A DNA stretch of 64,000 nt, taken from positions 124,001 through 188,000 of the forward strand of contig CBDBJK010000031.1 of NCBI GenBank assembly GCA_965206395.1, read 5' to 3'. Shown here piece after piece: positions 33,853 through 43,340 of the stretch. Each line of letters opens with the position of its first letter. Positions within the stretch are counted from its first letter, which is position 1. A program made the position numbers and the translations under genes. The notes beneath the pieces are model-generated. The model saw only the letters and a program-made list of their open reading frames with translations, searched no databases and was not told the DNA's origin. Origin of the DNA: CBDBJK01 sp965206395 (GTDB lineage: Bacteria; Chloroflexota; Dehalococcoidia; Lucifugimonadales; CATOSD01).

Positions 33853-36303
33853 TCAGCTCACGTCGTCGGCAAGGCCTGCCGCGTAGCGCTCGTAATGCTC
33901 GGACAGCGCAGCGTTTTCCTCTTTCGACAGGCTAGGGTCGGCTTCCAGCAGGCGCATCGCTTCACGCCGGGCCAGCGATAGGATTTCCTGGTCGGTGATG
34001 AGCGCGACGCGAAGGTCGGGCAGGCCGCTCTGACGCGTGCCAAGGTAGTCGCCGGGGCCACGAAGCCGGAGGTCTTCCTCGGCAAGCTGAAACCCATCGC
34101 TTATTCGCGCAACTAGCTTGAGGCGTTCCCGTGCCTCAAATCCGGGCGAATCCGCTAGCAAGAGGCAGTAGCTCTCGTGCTGTCCTCTGCCTACGCGACC
34201 CCGAAACTGATGAAGCTGTGCCATACCAAAGCGGTCCGCGCCGTCGATGAGCATCACAGTTGCGTTCGGCACGTCTATGCCGACCTCCACGACCGACGTA
34301 GACACCAGGATATCCAGGTCGCCTTGCTGGAATTGCTCCATCACCTGCTCTTTCTCCCGGAGCGCCATTCGTCCGTGAAGCAGGCCGAGCTTGAGATCGG
34401 GGAACTCCTGTGTGGAAAGCCTCTCGTGCTCGACAGTCGCGGCCCTGGATTGAACGGCCTCCGACTCGTCGATGAGCGGGAACACTATGAAGGCCTGACG
34501 GCCTTCCTCCACCTGTTTCTTCACGAACCCATAGGCCGCCTGACGACGTTCCGGTTCGGTCCACCGTGTGCGTATGCTGTGCCGTCCCGGTGGCAGCTCG
34601 TCGATAACGGATACGTCGAGGTCGCCGTAGACCGTCAAGGCCAGTGAGCGTGGTATGGGCGTCGCCGACATAGCCAGCAAGTGCGGCCGCAGTCCCTTCT
34701 CACGAAGAGACGCACGCTGCATGACGCCGAAGCGGTGTTGCTCGTCAACAACCACAAGGGCTAGCTTCGGTATTTCCACAGCCCCCTGAATGAGCGCCTG
34801 AGTGCCGATGATGACGTCTACCTCGCCCTGTGCGATGCGCTCGTGCATGTCGTCTTTGACGCGCTTGGGCAGGCTGCCCAATAGCAGGCCGATGGTCAGG
34901 GGCTTCGACAGAGGCTCGACTTGCACAGATACCAGGTGGTCGTTTCGTAAATCCTCCACGGCGGCGGCGCTTGAGAGCAATCGAGGTATGCTCATGAAGT
35001 GCTGTTCAGCCAGGATTTCAGTAGGGGCCATGAGAGCGCCCTGGTAGCCGTCGAACGCCGCTGCCAACAGTGCGACCACCGCGACCACCGTCTTGCCGCT
35101 GCCAACGTCGCCCTGAAGCAGGCGACTCATGGGCTTATTGCTTCTCAGGTCGTCGAGAATCTCCCTCAAAGACGTGGACTGCGCGTTGGTCAGGGAATAG
35201 GGCAGCGAGTCCAGAAAGGTGTCGATCATTTCCGCGTCAACCGACAGCGGAATGCCTTCTCCTCGCTCCTGCCAATCACGTTTGCGAATGAGGACGGCAA
35301 GCTGCATGAGAAATAGCTCATCGAACGCGAGACGGCGGCGAGCGGTGGCCCAGTCGTGCTGCGAGTCGGGGTAGTGCATCTGAGCTATCGCGTTCTGAAT
35401 ACCTATCAAGCCAGTGCGATGCCTCAAGTCGTCAGGCAGAAAGTCGGTCACCTGGGAAATGCAGGCGTCCAGGGCTTGCTTGACTATGCGGCGCAAGGTG
35501 CGCTGATACAGGCCATCGGTCAAAGGATAGATCGGAACTAATCGCCCGGTATTAACAAGCTCTTCCTGGCCCTGGAAAATATCGTAATCCGGCGATTCGA
35601 ATACGAACTGTCCCCGGAAGATGCCGACCTTCCCGCTGAGGACTACCTGCGTCCCGGGTCTGAGCGTGCGGGCGAGCCATGGCTGATTGAACCAGACAGC
35701 GCGGACGTTGCCGGTGTCGTCCCCTAGAATGGCCTGCGTTGACTTCCGGCGTGGTCCCTGTCCGGTCTCCGATGCTTCCCAAACCGTCAGGACAGCCGTC
35801 TGCTCCTCACCGGGCGTCAACTCGAACACCTTGCGCATATTCGCGAAGTCGTTATGCCTGTGCGGGAACAGGTAGACGAGGTCTTTGACCCTTTCCACGC
35901 CTAGTCGTTTCAGCTTTGGAAGGTTCGACTTGGTGACGCCGCGTATTTGCGTCAAGTCGTCATCCAGCGAGAGCCTCGGCGTGGAGGGATTGCTTGCACG
36001 CCGACGAACAGGGGTCTTGGCAGAGGTGTACGAAGCTGGCTGGCTGTTTGCTATTACTACAGGCGGAACGTGGTCTGTCAGGCGGCGCATCACGGCGTCA
36101 GCCCACGCCTCTCGTTGAGGTGGCGTCAGGATAGAGTATGGGCCAAGCTTTCCAAGAACAGGCTCAAGCTCACCGGCTCCCTGTTGGACGAACTTGTCCA
36201 GCCCGCCCATAACGGTCTTGTCCTGAAAGCCGTTGGCTTTTTCCTGACGCAGAATCTTGCCCAGTGATTCCAGCTTGGAGGTTTTCGAAACCGAGGATGC
36301 CAT
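33853..36303 (-). CDS. recG: ATP-dependent DNA helicase RecG
   Basis: An 816-residue RecG, remodelling stalled forks and branched DNA. An extra N-terminal ~110 residues precede the wedge/OB domain, so it is longer than the ~690-residue E. coli enzyme, as in several deep-branching groups. Helicase motifs: LLQGDVGSGKTVVA (Walker A), VVDEQHRFGV (DExH-like DEQH), LAMSATPIPRSLALT (motif III), then VVEVGIDVPNATVM and HQFRGRVGRG (motifs V and VI). It lies downstream of fakB and fakA on the same strand, beyond a repeat-bearing gap of 379 bp, in a widely conserved order. Confidence 0.95.
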   Translation of the reverse strand: MASSVSKTSKLESLGKILRQEKANGFQDKTVMGGLDKFVQQGAGELEPVLGKLGPYSILTPPQREAWADAVMRRLTDHVPPVVIANSQPASYTSAKTPVRRRASNPSTPRLSLDDDLTQIRGVTKSNLPKLKRLGVERVKDLVYLFPHRHNDFANMRKVFELTPGEEQTAVLTVWEASETGQGPRRKSTQAILGDDTGNVRAVWFNQPWLARTLRPGTQVVLSGKVGIFRGQFVFESPDYDIFQGQEELVNTGRLVPIYPLTDGLYQRTLRRIVKQALDACISQVTDFLPDDLRHRTGLIGIQNAIAQMHYPDSQHDWATARRRLAFDELFLMQLAVLIRKRDWQERGEGIPLSVDAEMIDTFLDSLPYSLTNAQSTSLREILDDLRSNKPMSRLLQGDVGSGKTVVAVVALLAAAFDGYQGALMAPTEILAEQHFMSIPRLLSSAAAVEDLRNDHLVSVQVEPLSKPLTIGLLLGSLPKRVKDDMHERIAQGEVDVIIGTQALIQGAVEIPKLALVVVDEQHRFGVMQRASLREKGLRPHLLAMSATPIPRSLALTVYGDLDVSVIDELPPGRHSIRTRWTEPERRQAAYGFVKKQVEEGRQAFIVFPLIDESEAVQSRAATVEHERLSTQEFPDLKLGLLHGRMALREKEQVMEQFQQGDLDILVSTSVVEVGIDVPNATVMLIDGADRFGMAQLHQFRGRVGRGQHESYCLLLADSPGFEARERLKLVARISDGFQLAEEDLRLRGPGDYLGTRQSGLPDLRVALITDQEILSLARREAMRLLEADPSLSKEENAALSEHYERYAAGLADDVS

Positions 36304-36377
36304 GTAATCATTTTAGCGGAAAACGTCTGCGTCAGTTCTAGCAGTTAGCCCATGTGATTTTCACGGGTCGGGATTGG

Positions 36378-36441
36378 CCCCCTCTCTAACTCTCCCCTTA
36401 TCCAACGAAAGGACGATGGCTGAGAGAGCGGGGGTAAGGGG
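36378..36441. repeat. palindromic intergenic repeat, type II-like (copy R7)
   Basis: CCCCCTCTCTAACTCTCCCC at one side and GAGAGAGCGGGGGTAAGGGG at the other form a long imperfect hairpin, similar in base content to R5 and R6. Confidence 0.5.
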
Positions 36442-36495
36442 ATAATTTGGAGTAAGTAATAGATACACCCATACGCAGTTGACGTCATGCCTTCT

Positions 36496-36576
36496 GACCT
36501 CACCCCGCGAAATCTAAGGGAAGCCTGGTTCTTAGTCACCCCTCTCCGTGAACGGAGAGGGGACGGGGGTGAGGTC
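36496..36576. repeat. palindromic intergenic repeat, type I (copy R3)
   Basis: 81 bp bounded by GACCTCACCCC and GGGGGTGAGGTC with inner hairpin CCCCTCTCC-GTGAAC-GGAGAGGGG. Its reverse complement aligns with R1 over the whole length, including the single-stranded segment GGAGAGGGGTGAC. Confidence 0.7.
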
Positions 36577-36682
36577 AGCACCTCGCCAGCAAGAACCAAT
36601 TTGTATTATTCAAGGCACATTCATATCCCTGCAAGCCGTCGTACTTGCGCGGAAGGAGGGAAGGTTAGGATGGGGGTATTCC

Positions 36683-37528
36683 CTACGATTCGACTCTGAG
36701 CAGCCCCAGGCCGACGCAACCAGGGCCGACGTAAGTGCCCAGAATCGGCCCCATTCTGCCGATGAACGGCTGTTTGCCCTCAGGCACAAGGTCTTTCAGG
36801 TTTTCCAGGAGCATGTCGGCATCTTCAGGATTGGTCGTGTACAGCACGCACAATTCTTCGAGAGGAGCGTAATCTCTGGCTATTTGCTGCAATCTGGCAA
36901 ACCCTCTCGCCCTTGTGCGCTCTTTGCCAAGCTCGTGGGCCTCTCCGTCGCGCACTATGATCAGGGGTTTGACTCTAAGCAGCGACCCCATGAGCGCCCT
37001 TGCCTTGCCGATGCGCCCGCCTTTTTCCAGATATTCCAGCGTATCTAGCAGGCCAAGAATGTGGCACCGTCCGATAGCGCTTTGGGTCACCTCCAAGACT
37101 TCTTCCAGGCTAGCGCCTTGCTTGGCAGGTCTGGCCGCCGCGAGAGCAACCATGCCCAGGCCCATAGATGCCTGGAAAGAGTCCACGACTTCGATAGGGC
37201 AGCTTACGTTTGTCTGCTCTTTGGCTTGAACAGCCGAATTGTACGTGCCACTGACCTTGGCTGAAATGTGAATCGACACGATGCCGTCGGCGTCCTGCCC
37301 AACCCGTTCGTACACATCTACGAACTCGCCTACAGATGGCTGAGAGGTCTTGGGCAGCACTGAGCCTTCTATGAGTCGTTCGTAGAACTGATCTGCGGAA
37401 ATGTCCACTCCGTCCTTGTACTCCTCGGAGCCGAAGAGGATTTTGAGAGGGATTATCGTGATGTCAAGCTCCGCCGCAAGGTCAGGAGGCAAGTCTGAGG
37501 TGCTATCGGTTATTATTTTAATTGCCAT
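36683..37528 (-). CDS. DegV family protein (fatty-acid-binding FakB-like)
   Basis: A 281-residue DegV-family protein. Members bind a fatty acid and present it to the kinase FakA. Signatures: TDSTSDLPPDLAAE at residues ~6-20, TSQPSVGEF near 62, IHISAKVSGTYNSA near 88, and the C-terminal GPILGTYVGPGCVG. I start at the ATG 37528 (MAIKIITDSTSDLP), which fits the family exactly; the open frame reaches 37630 but overlaps the fakA gene. It begins 8 bp after the end of fakA, so they are one operon for exogenous fatty-acid phosphorylation. Confidence 0.9.
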   Translation of the reverse strand: MAIKIITDSTSDLPPDLAAELDITIIPLKILFGSEEYKDGVDISADQFYERLIEGSVLPKTSQPSVGEFVDVYERVGQDADGIVSIHISAKVSGTYNSAVQAKEQTNVSCPIEVVDSFQASMGLGMVALAAARPAKQGASLEEVLEVTQSAIGRCHILGLLDTLEYLEKGGRIGKARALMGSLLRVKPLIIVRDGEAHELGKERTRARGFARLQQIARDYAPLEELCVLYTTNPEDADMLLENLKDLVPEGKQPFIGRMGPILGTYVGPGCVGLGLLRVES

Positions 37529-37536
37529 GAACCGTC

Positions 37537-39208
37537 CTATTCGATTGATACGATGTAATGGTAGTAGGGCTGGCCACCGGCGACGACCTCTACCTCTGCC
37601 CCTGGAAATTCGACCGTCACCTGGATCCAAGCCGTGTCAGCGTCGTCTTCGGTCACAGGTTCTCCCGAATAGAGCGTCACCAGGTCTCCCTCGGAAATTT
37701 CAGCCTCTCGTAGAAGCGAGAGCAAAACCTCGTTGGGGTCGTCGCCCGCCGCGACAAGTTCGTGCTCCAGTATGCCTATAATCTGGCCCTCGCTCACCGA
37801 GACGCCGCCAAGCTGCACCGGACGCACCGCCTGGCAAATCTCCCCCGTGCGAACTGAAGGCAGCGCTAGCTCCATCTCTGTCGCGTTCGCGTCCAGTTCA
37901 GTATCGGGATTGAACGCCAGCATCGCGGCGACTCCCTGGGGTATCGAAGCGGAAGTGACTACCCTCAGAGTCTTACTGGATAGCTCGACGGCCTGCCTCG
38001 CCGCCTGGACGATATTCCGGTTGTTGGGAAGGAATATGACGTTGTCTGATGGAGCGCTATCGACGGCGTCGAGGATTTCCCGGACGCTGGGATTCATCGT
38101 ATCCCCGGCGGCCAGTATGTTCCACGCGCCCAGGTCGGTGAATATAGTTTCCAATCCCTGGCCCCAGGCAACTGCGACGATGGCTACTGCGCTTGTGGCA
38201 GTTTCCGAACCTGAATCCTGACGCCGCGCCGCCGAGAACTCGCGGTGCTGCTCGTCCATGTTCTCGATTTTGACCTGGCTCAACGTCCCCAACGACACCG
38301 CGAAGCTTATGATCGGCCCGGGATCATGTGCGTGGACGTGAACTTTAAGCGCATTCTCGTCACCTATCACGACCGTTGATTGCGCCAACGATGACATTTC
38401 AGCGCGCACGACTTCAAGGTCTAACCCCTGACCCTCGACAAGAAGCTGAGTGCAGTAGCCGTAAAGCTCGTCTGTGGTGGCTGCGAGGAAGTCTTGAGAA
38501 ACGACGCCTGTGCTGTCCTCAACTCCGATGGGTTCTGGAGGCGCTATCTCCGCGCCCTGCGCTTCCTCGCCATTCAGATTGAGACGAACTCCTTCCAGGA
38601 TAACGGAAAGCCCTTGCCCGCCCGCGTCCACGACACCGGCCTGACGCAGCACCGGAAGCATCGTAGGAGTCAGCGCTACGGTCTCCTTTGCCGCAGAGCA
38701 GATGGCATCAACCATATCCAGCATCGTCCCCGCCGGAATCAACGCACCTCTGCGAGGATTCCGCGACACTGCTGATAACTGTAAGAAGTGTGCCTTCTTT
38801 GGGGTCGCCAACGGCTTTGTAAGCGTTCTCTCGCGCACGCTGGAAGGCCGAAGCCAGTTCGACCGGGCCAAAGTCTGCTTTGCCCTCGAACTCCTGGGCG
38901 ATGCCTTTGAAAAACTGTGACAGGATGACCCCGCTGTTCCCCTTAGCGCCCCACAACGCGCCTTCTGCCATAGCCGAAGCGACCTGACCAGCCGATGCGC
39001 TGTCAACACTTTCCGCCTTGGACAGAGTGTCGCACAGGGTGAGGTACATGTTTGTCCCCGTATCGCCGTCGGGCACGGGAAACACGTTGAGAGCATTGAT
39101 AAGATCGACGTTGTGCTCGAATAGTCGGGTCGCGGCACGAAACATCGCCCTGAGATCGTTTCCGTCATAACGAGTTTTTATGTCAGAAGCCTTTCGAAAT
39201 TGTGTCAT
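37537..39208 (-). CDS. fakA: fatty acid kinase FakA-like (DAK2/DhaL + DegV-like), frameshifted
   Basis: A FakA/YloV-type kinase in two frames. The first frame (39208-38708) holds the DhaL ATP-binding domain: NALNVFPVPDGDTGTNM (the Asp pair that holds Mg-ATP) and GAKGNSGVILSQF. The second frame runs from about 38750 to 37537 with TMLPVLRQAGVVDAGGQGL and the C-terminal FakA middle and DegV-like parts. Skipping one base near 38750 (in the stretch coding AESSQR) joins them to a normal ~556-residue protein. The break may be an assembly error, as the rest is well conserved and the downstream partner fakB is intact. It is divergent from rpmB. Confidence 0.8.
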
Positions 39209-39365
39209 AACCGTTGCGAAAATTGGCCCTGTATGCTACCTTTGTTACAGAATTCACTTATTAAATACAGTGCAGTTCTAAGGCTAATTATAGCATCCGG
39301 CTGACAAGGCCGGTGCGTATCGAACCGATTCTACTTATACTTGCGCAGAGAGTCAAAGGTGATTT

Positions 39366-39557
39366 ATGGCTAGATGTGATATATGTGACAAATCTGGGCA
39401 GTCGGGAAACAACGTGAGCCATTCAAAGCGCCACACCAGGACTCGCTGGCTAGCAAACATTCAGAAGGCAACGATTCAAGTGGATGGCGCTCCGCAAAAG
39501 GTCAAAATATGCACCCGATGCCTCAGAAGCCATTACAAGGTAACGGTCAAGGGCTAG
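39366..39557 (+). CDS. rpmB: 50S ribosomal protein L28
   Basis: A 63-residue L28 of the zinc-binding type: CDIC near residue 4 and CTRC near 51 form a Cys4 site. The family core SGNNVSHSKRHTRTRWLANI is present. AAAGGTGA lies just before the ATG. It is divergent from fakA with 157 bp between, a gene order kept in many Gram-positive and Chloroflexota genomes. Confidence 0.96.
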   Translation: MARCDICDKSGQSGNNVSHSKRHTRTRWLANIQKATIQVDGAPQKVKICTRCLRSHYKVTVKG

Positions 39558-39679
39558 ATACTTCTAGTATTTAATGACATCACTTAACGGTATTAGCACG
39601 AGCGAAACACTACGGTGTCTACCTGAGAGAGCCGCATTGCTCGTTCATGCTTTAGAGTGTAGTGTTGAGTTGATCATCG

Positions 39680-39709
39680 TTGGCAGCAACAATGCAGTCG
39701 GTATATAAA
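39680..39709 (+). promoter_or_regulatory. putative hemA promoter
   Basis: TTGGCA at 39680-39685 (5 of 6 matches to -35) and TATATA at 39702 or TATAAA at 39704 (spacers of 16 or 18 bp). It would start transcription about 20 bases before the hemA start. Confidence 0.45.
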
Positions 39710-39734
39710 AGTCTACGCTCATCAGGAAACACAT

Positions 39735-40997
39735 TTGCGAATCACGCTTATTGGACTTAACCACAAAAGCGCTCCTTTAGAAGTGCGCGAGCAGGTCTCA
39801 TTTTCCAAAAGCCAGCTTGAGGAAGCCCTGCCACTACTCAAGGATAGAGTAGGCGAGAGCGTTATCCTATCCACGTGCAACCGCTCCGAGTTTTACGCTG
39901 TTGGCGAAAATCCGGCTCGAATCGCGGAGCAAGTTCGACTATTCATAGCCGATTATCACGGCATTTCCACTCAGACCATCTCCCCACACCTTTACGAATA
40001 TACCGACGCCGACGCCGTTCGCCATCTGCTCAGGGTAGCAAGCGGCTTAGATTCTATGATAGTAGGCGAGTCTCAGATTCTGGGGCAGGTGCGCGATTCC
40101 CTTTCGGCAGCCTCCGACGCGCAGTCTGTTCAGACAGCTCTGCTAGGGCTATTTCACGCGGCGGTGCGAACGGGAAGGCGAGTCCGAGATGAGACCGATG
40201 TCGGACGCAACGCTCTGTCCATAAGCTACGCGGGAGTGCAGCTAGCACAGCGCACCCTTGGGACTCTTAGCGGACGCAGAGCGTTGCTTATCGGTACAGG
40301 TGAGGCTGGTCAGCTGGTCGCAAAGGCGCTGCGCACGGTTGGCATTGCTGATCTGATGATTGCCAATCGCACCATGGAGCGGGCGGATGATTTGGCGCAA
40401 AGCCTGGGCGGGAGAGCGATTCCATTCTCGGACATCGAATCGGCGCTCGGTGCGGCCGACATTGTTATCTCTGCCACCGACTCGCCGGAGTTCGTCATCA
40501 CCTCTGAGATGGCTTCCCTCGCAGTCAACGGGCGACGCGAGGCCCCGCTTTTCCTGTTCGATTTAGCCATGCCAAGGGACGTAGACCCGCAGGTGGCGGA
40601 TTTGCGAGGGCTGAAGCTTTTCAACATCGACGACCTGTTCTCCATAGCCGAGGAGAACCTTGAGGAGCGCAAACGCGCCGCCGTAGACGCCGAAGCCATC
40701 GTCGAGGATGAGCTAGCCCGGTTTATGGTCTGGTGGGACGCGCTGGACGCCGTTCCCATAATCAAGATACTCCGCCAGCAAGCGGAGGAAATCCGCAGGC
40801 GAGAGCTTGAGCGCGCTCTGCGCAAGAGTCCCGATCTCTCCGCCGAACAACTTGAGGTCATAGACGCGCTCACAACATCCATCGTCAACAAGCTGCTCCA
40901 CGACCCCATAGCCTCTCTAAAACAGCAGACGGACAAGTCGCAGCTTGAGGCCGCGAGAAACCTGTTCCGCCTCTGGGACGATTCGCCCGAAGGCTAG
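39735..40997 (+). CDS. hemA: glutamyl-tRNA reductase
   Basis: A 420-residue HemA, first enzyme of the C5 route to tetrapyrroles, reducing glutamyl-tRNA to glutamate-1-semialdehyde. The N-terminal catalytic domain has NHKSAPLEVRE and the nucleophilic Cys in LSTCNRSEFY (near residue 50). VASGLDSMIVGESQILGQV follows, then the NADPH domain ALLIGTGEAGQLVAKAL, and the C-terminal dimerisation helices. The start is TTG with AGGAAA upstream. No other haem gene is adjacent; a HemL-like aminotransferase lies at 4.4 kb. Confidence 0.95.
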   Translation: MRITLIGLNHKSAPLEVREQVSFSKSQLEEALPLLKDRVGESVILSTCNRSEFYAVGENPARIAEQVRLFIADYHGISTQTISPHLYEYTDADAVRHLLRVASGLDSMIVGESQILGQVRDSLSAASDAQSVQTALLGLFHAAVRTGRRVRDETDVGRNALSISYAGVQLAQRTLGTLSGRRALLIGTGEAGQLVAKALRTVGIADLMIANRTMERADDLAQSLGGRAIPFSDIESALGAADIVISATDSPEFVITSEMASLAVNGRREAPLFLFDLAMPRDVDPQVADLRGLKLFNIDDLFSIAEENLEERKRAAVDAEAIVEDELARFMVWWDALDAVPIIKILRQQAEEIRRRELERALRKSPDLSAEQLEVIDALTTSIVNKLLHDPIASLKQQTDKSQLEAARNLFRLWDDSPEG

Positions 40998-41049
40998 GCG
41001 CGTCGCGTTAGACTTCGAACCCTCAAATTTTCCTTGTCAACTGCCTCTG

Positions 41050-41868
41050 TTATCCTGAAGGAGTATGAGGGTTCTCAGCGTTGAACTGTGCCAACATCTC
41101 CTCGATTTCAACCTGGTTCAGGCCAGGGAACACGTCGGACTCTGGGAGTGTTGACATCAATTTCAAGAACTGTTCGGTCCTGCCAGATGATGGAGGAAGA
41201 TGTGAGCTAAGAATAAACCTGGGGTTCATCTCCTGTACCACATTCAGTGCTCTGGCAAACTTGCCTTCGTCGACGAGATGAACCCACGGATGATTGGCTT
41301 TGTTGAACACCGAGAAGCCTTCGATCAAGTCCCTATCAGGAATGTCGGAAGCGTTCTCTACCGGAGATGGCACGAAACCGCCGAAGCAGTCGGAACTGAA
41401 GAAGGCGCTCGTCTTGTCGTCGTAAATGCCCATCGTAGCCGGCGAATCGAACAGGGGAGGTCTGACCGCCGTCAGGTTGCGGTCGCCGACGTCGAGGCTC
41501 TCTCCCTGCTTGAGCAGGTAGCACTGGTCAAGACGAATGTGCCATGCAGCCTCCATTCTCGCTACGCCGATGATATTGGTGACCAGCCGCGCATTGGGCG
41601 CTGCTTTCAAGACCTCTTCCACACTGCCCGTGTGATCGGCGTCGTCGTGCGTAACCCAGATCCACTTCAACTCTTTGGGATCGATAACCGACTCCAGCGC
41701 TTTCATAAACTCCCCCGGCTCTATCTTCATGCCCGTGTCGATGAGAACAGGCTCCTTTGCCTTGAGGACGAAAGCATTGAATGAGATATACCCCATTCCA
41801 GGAATCGGCAGCGGAAGGTATGAAGGAAGTACGTCGATGTCAGGGGCGGCTCGATAAGGCTTTTCCAT
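41050..41868 (-). CDS. metallo-beta-lactamase fold hydrolase
   Basis: A 272-residue MBL-fold protein. The metal motif HxDADH reads WVTHDDADHTGS near residue 75. A later Asp in FFSSDCFGG and a C-terminal His in ILSSHLPPSSG complete the usual ligands. The MBL His-x-His is His-x-Asp here (THDDADH), as in the diiron flavodiiron-like or rubredoxin-oxidoreductase branch, so an oxygen- or NO-reducing or hydrolytic role is possible. I start at ATG 41868, with AGGAG eleven bases upstream; the longer frame up to 41988 shows no resemblance. Divergent from the DapA-like gene. Confidence 0.82.
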   Translation of the reverse strand: MEKPYRAAPDIDVLPSYLPLPIPGMGYISFNAFVLKAKEPVLIDTGMKIEPGEFMKALESVIDPKELKWIWVTHDDADHTGSVEEVLKAAPNARLVTNIIGVARMEAAWHIRLDQCYLLKQGESLDVGDRNLTAVRPPLFDSPATMGIYDDKTSAFFSSDCFGGFVPSPVENASDIPDRDLIEGFSVFNKANHPWVHLVDEGKFARALNVVQEMNPRFILSSHLPPSSGRTEQFLKLMSTLPESDVFPGLNQVEIEEMLAQFNAENPHTPSG

Positions 41869-42143
41869 ATCAGGATTGCTCCTTTCTTGTTGCGTGTGAT
41901 AGCACAAAAGGCCATTGCAGATAAAAGTACAGCTTTGGCACGCCTTTGTCCAATAGCTTTCGGTGATTTGGCATGATCGGTACCGCATATTCGGTCTCGT
42001 CGGGAAAGGGCTTCAACGCCGTGTTTGGGCTGTTGACATGGCGAAGCGCCCTGGATATGATGAACGCGCTGGATTCGCTTTCGACCGCAGAATCCACCGC
42101 CCACATTGATGGCATTTCCCATGAATAGAACAGGAGAGAAGCT

Positions 42144-43106
42144 ATGGCCGAATATACTAAAGGTGAAGCCCTCGACTGGGCGCGAGAAAACCTGCGCGGC
42201 CAGTGGACAACCCTTATGACCCCCTTCACATCCGACGATGAGCTAGATGAGGACGGACTGCGTGGAAATATCCGGCACGTCCGACAACTCGGAACGCACG
42301 GCGGCGGATGCACATGGGGCATGGGCGAGTTCTGGAGTCTCACTCGCGAGGAGCGTATGCGCGTGTACGACATAGTGAGCGAAGAGGCGAATGGCGAATG
42401 GCCCATCGGCGCTCACGTGACCCACACCTCCTACAAGGAAATGATTGCCCTCGCCGACCATGCAGAAGAAGTAGGCTTTGACCTGCTGATCGCGGCTGCC
42501 CCTTACTTTGTGACCAAAACAGAGCAGCAGGTTATCGACTACATCAAGTTGCTGGCCGACAGTACCTCGCTTGCGATAATGTTCTACAACTCGCCCCAGT
42601 TTGGCATCGTGATGAGCGCCAAGGGGTTAGAGCAGATCTGCGAGATACCCAACGTCGTCGGCGTGAAGGAGGCTAGTTTCAACCAGGAGCTTTCCATCGA
42701 GGCTCATCAGCTTCTAGGCAGAGACGCCATCATCAGCACCCCGGACGAATGGATTCTCTTCAAGGGTAAGGAGCTTGGTTTCGAGCAACAGGTGATGTTT
42801 GCCAACACATCGGACTGGCGATTCGACAAGCCTGGAAAGAACTACTACGTTCAGTTCATCGACAAGGCCATGAGGGGCGACCTCGACGAAGAGTTCTACG
42901 ACACCCACATTCGCGCCATCAAGCAGGTGTCGGACAAGTGGTGGGGCAGAACGGTGCAGAAGTTCGGGGGTGCGTTGCCCGCGCCTTTGTGCAAGTACTG
43001 GGGTGAGCTTATGGGCATGGCAGGTGGGCATGTAAGAGCGCCTTTTGCCGACCTCACCGACGACGAGAAAGCCGAGCTGCAAAAAGACCTCGAAGCCGTT
43101 CTGTAG
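42144..43106 (+). CDS. DapA/N-acetylneuraminate lyase family aldolase
   Basis: A 320-residue (beta/alpha)8 enzyme of the DHDPS/NAL family, using a Schiff-base Lys. Visible: TTLMTPFTSDDELDEDGL near residue 20, the Tyr in IMFYNSPQFG near 148, and the Lys in VVGVKEASFN near 175. The usual GTTGE motif is GCTWGMGE, so the substrate differs from that of DapA proper. GGAGAG precedes the ATG. The long C-terminal part is typical of catabolic members acting on aromatic or sugar-acid substrates. Followed after 234 bp by the MfnB-like gene. Confidence 0.85.
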   Translation: MAEYTKGEALDWARENLRGQWTTLMTPFTSDDELDEDGLRGNIRHVRQLGTHGGGCTWGMGEFWSLTREERMRVYDIVSEEANGEWPIGAHVTHTSYKEMIALADHAEEVGFDLLIAAAPYFVTKTEQQVIDYIKLLADSTSLAIMFYNSPQFGIVMSAKGLEQICEIPNVVGVKEASFNQELSIEAHQLLGRDAIISTPDEWILFKGKELGFEQQVMFANTSDWRFDKPGKNYYVQFIDKAMRGDLDEEFYDTHIRAIKQVSDKWWGRTVQKFGGALPAPLCKYWGELMGMAGGHVRAPFADLTDDEKAELQKDLEAVL

Positions 43107-43172
43107 GAATCACTAACAGCAATTCACTTAGCATGCATCAAATGTCTAAACTGAATTGAAGTTGAGTCGTTA

Positions 43173-43255
43173 CACCCTCATCCCTACCTTCTCCCATCGA
43201 GGGAGAGGGGGTAAATCTCCTCCCCCTTGACGGGAGAGGATTAAGGTGAGGGTGA
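43173..43255. repeat. palindromic intergenic repeat, type II (copy R6)
   Basis: 83 bp: CACCCTCATCCCTACCTTCTCCC ... GGGAGAGGATTAAGGTGAGGGTG with an inner hairpin CTCCCATCGAGGGAG. The right arm is the reverse complement of the segment in R5 at 4.26 kb. Confidence 0.65.
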
Positions 43256-43340
43256 AACCTGAGCCGATTACCTGGTTGGGATATTAACAATCAATTCAAG
43301 GCTCAGTAACACCCTGAAAACAAAAGCGGGAGAAGCAAAA

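Larger units (their letters stand above)
36304..36682. other. repeat-bearing gap between fakB and recG
   Basis: 379 bp with a type II-like palindrome at 36378-36441 and a type I palindrome at 36496-36576 and no gene. Two elements in one gap suggest that such gaps are preferred landing or retention sites. Confidence 0.55.

Noticed and set aside
41973..42128. 51-residue frame before the DapA-like gene
   Set aside because: It lies in the divergent promoter region, has a poor ribosome-binding site and no recognisable features.
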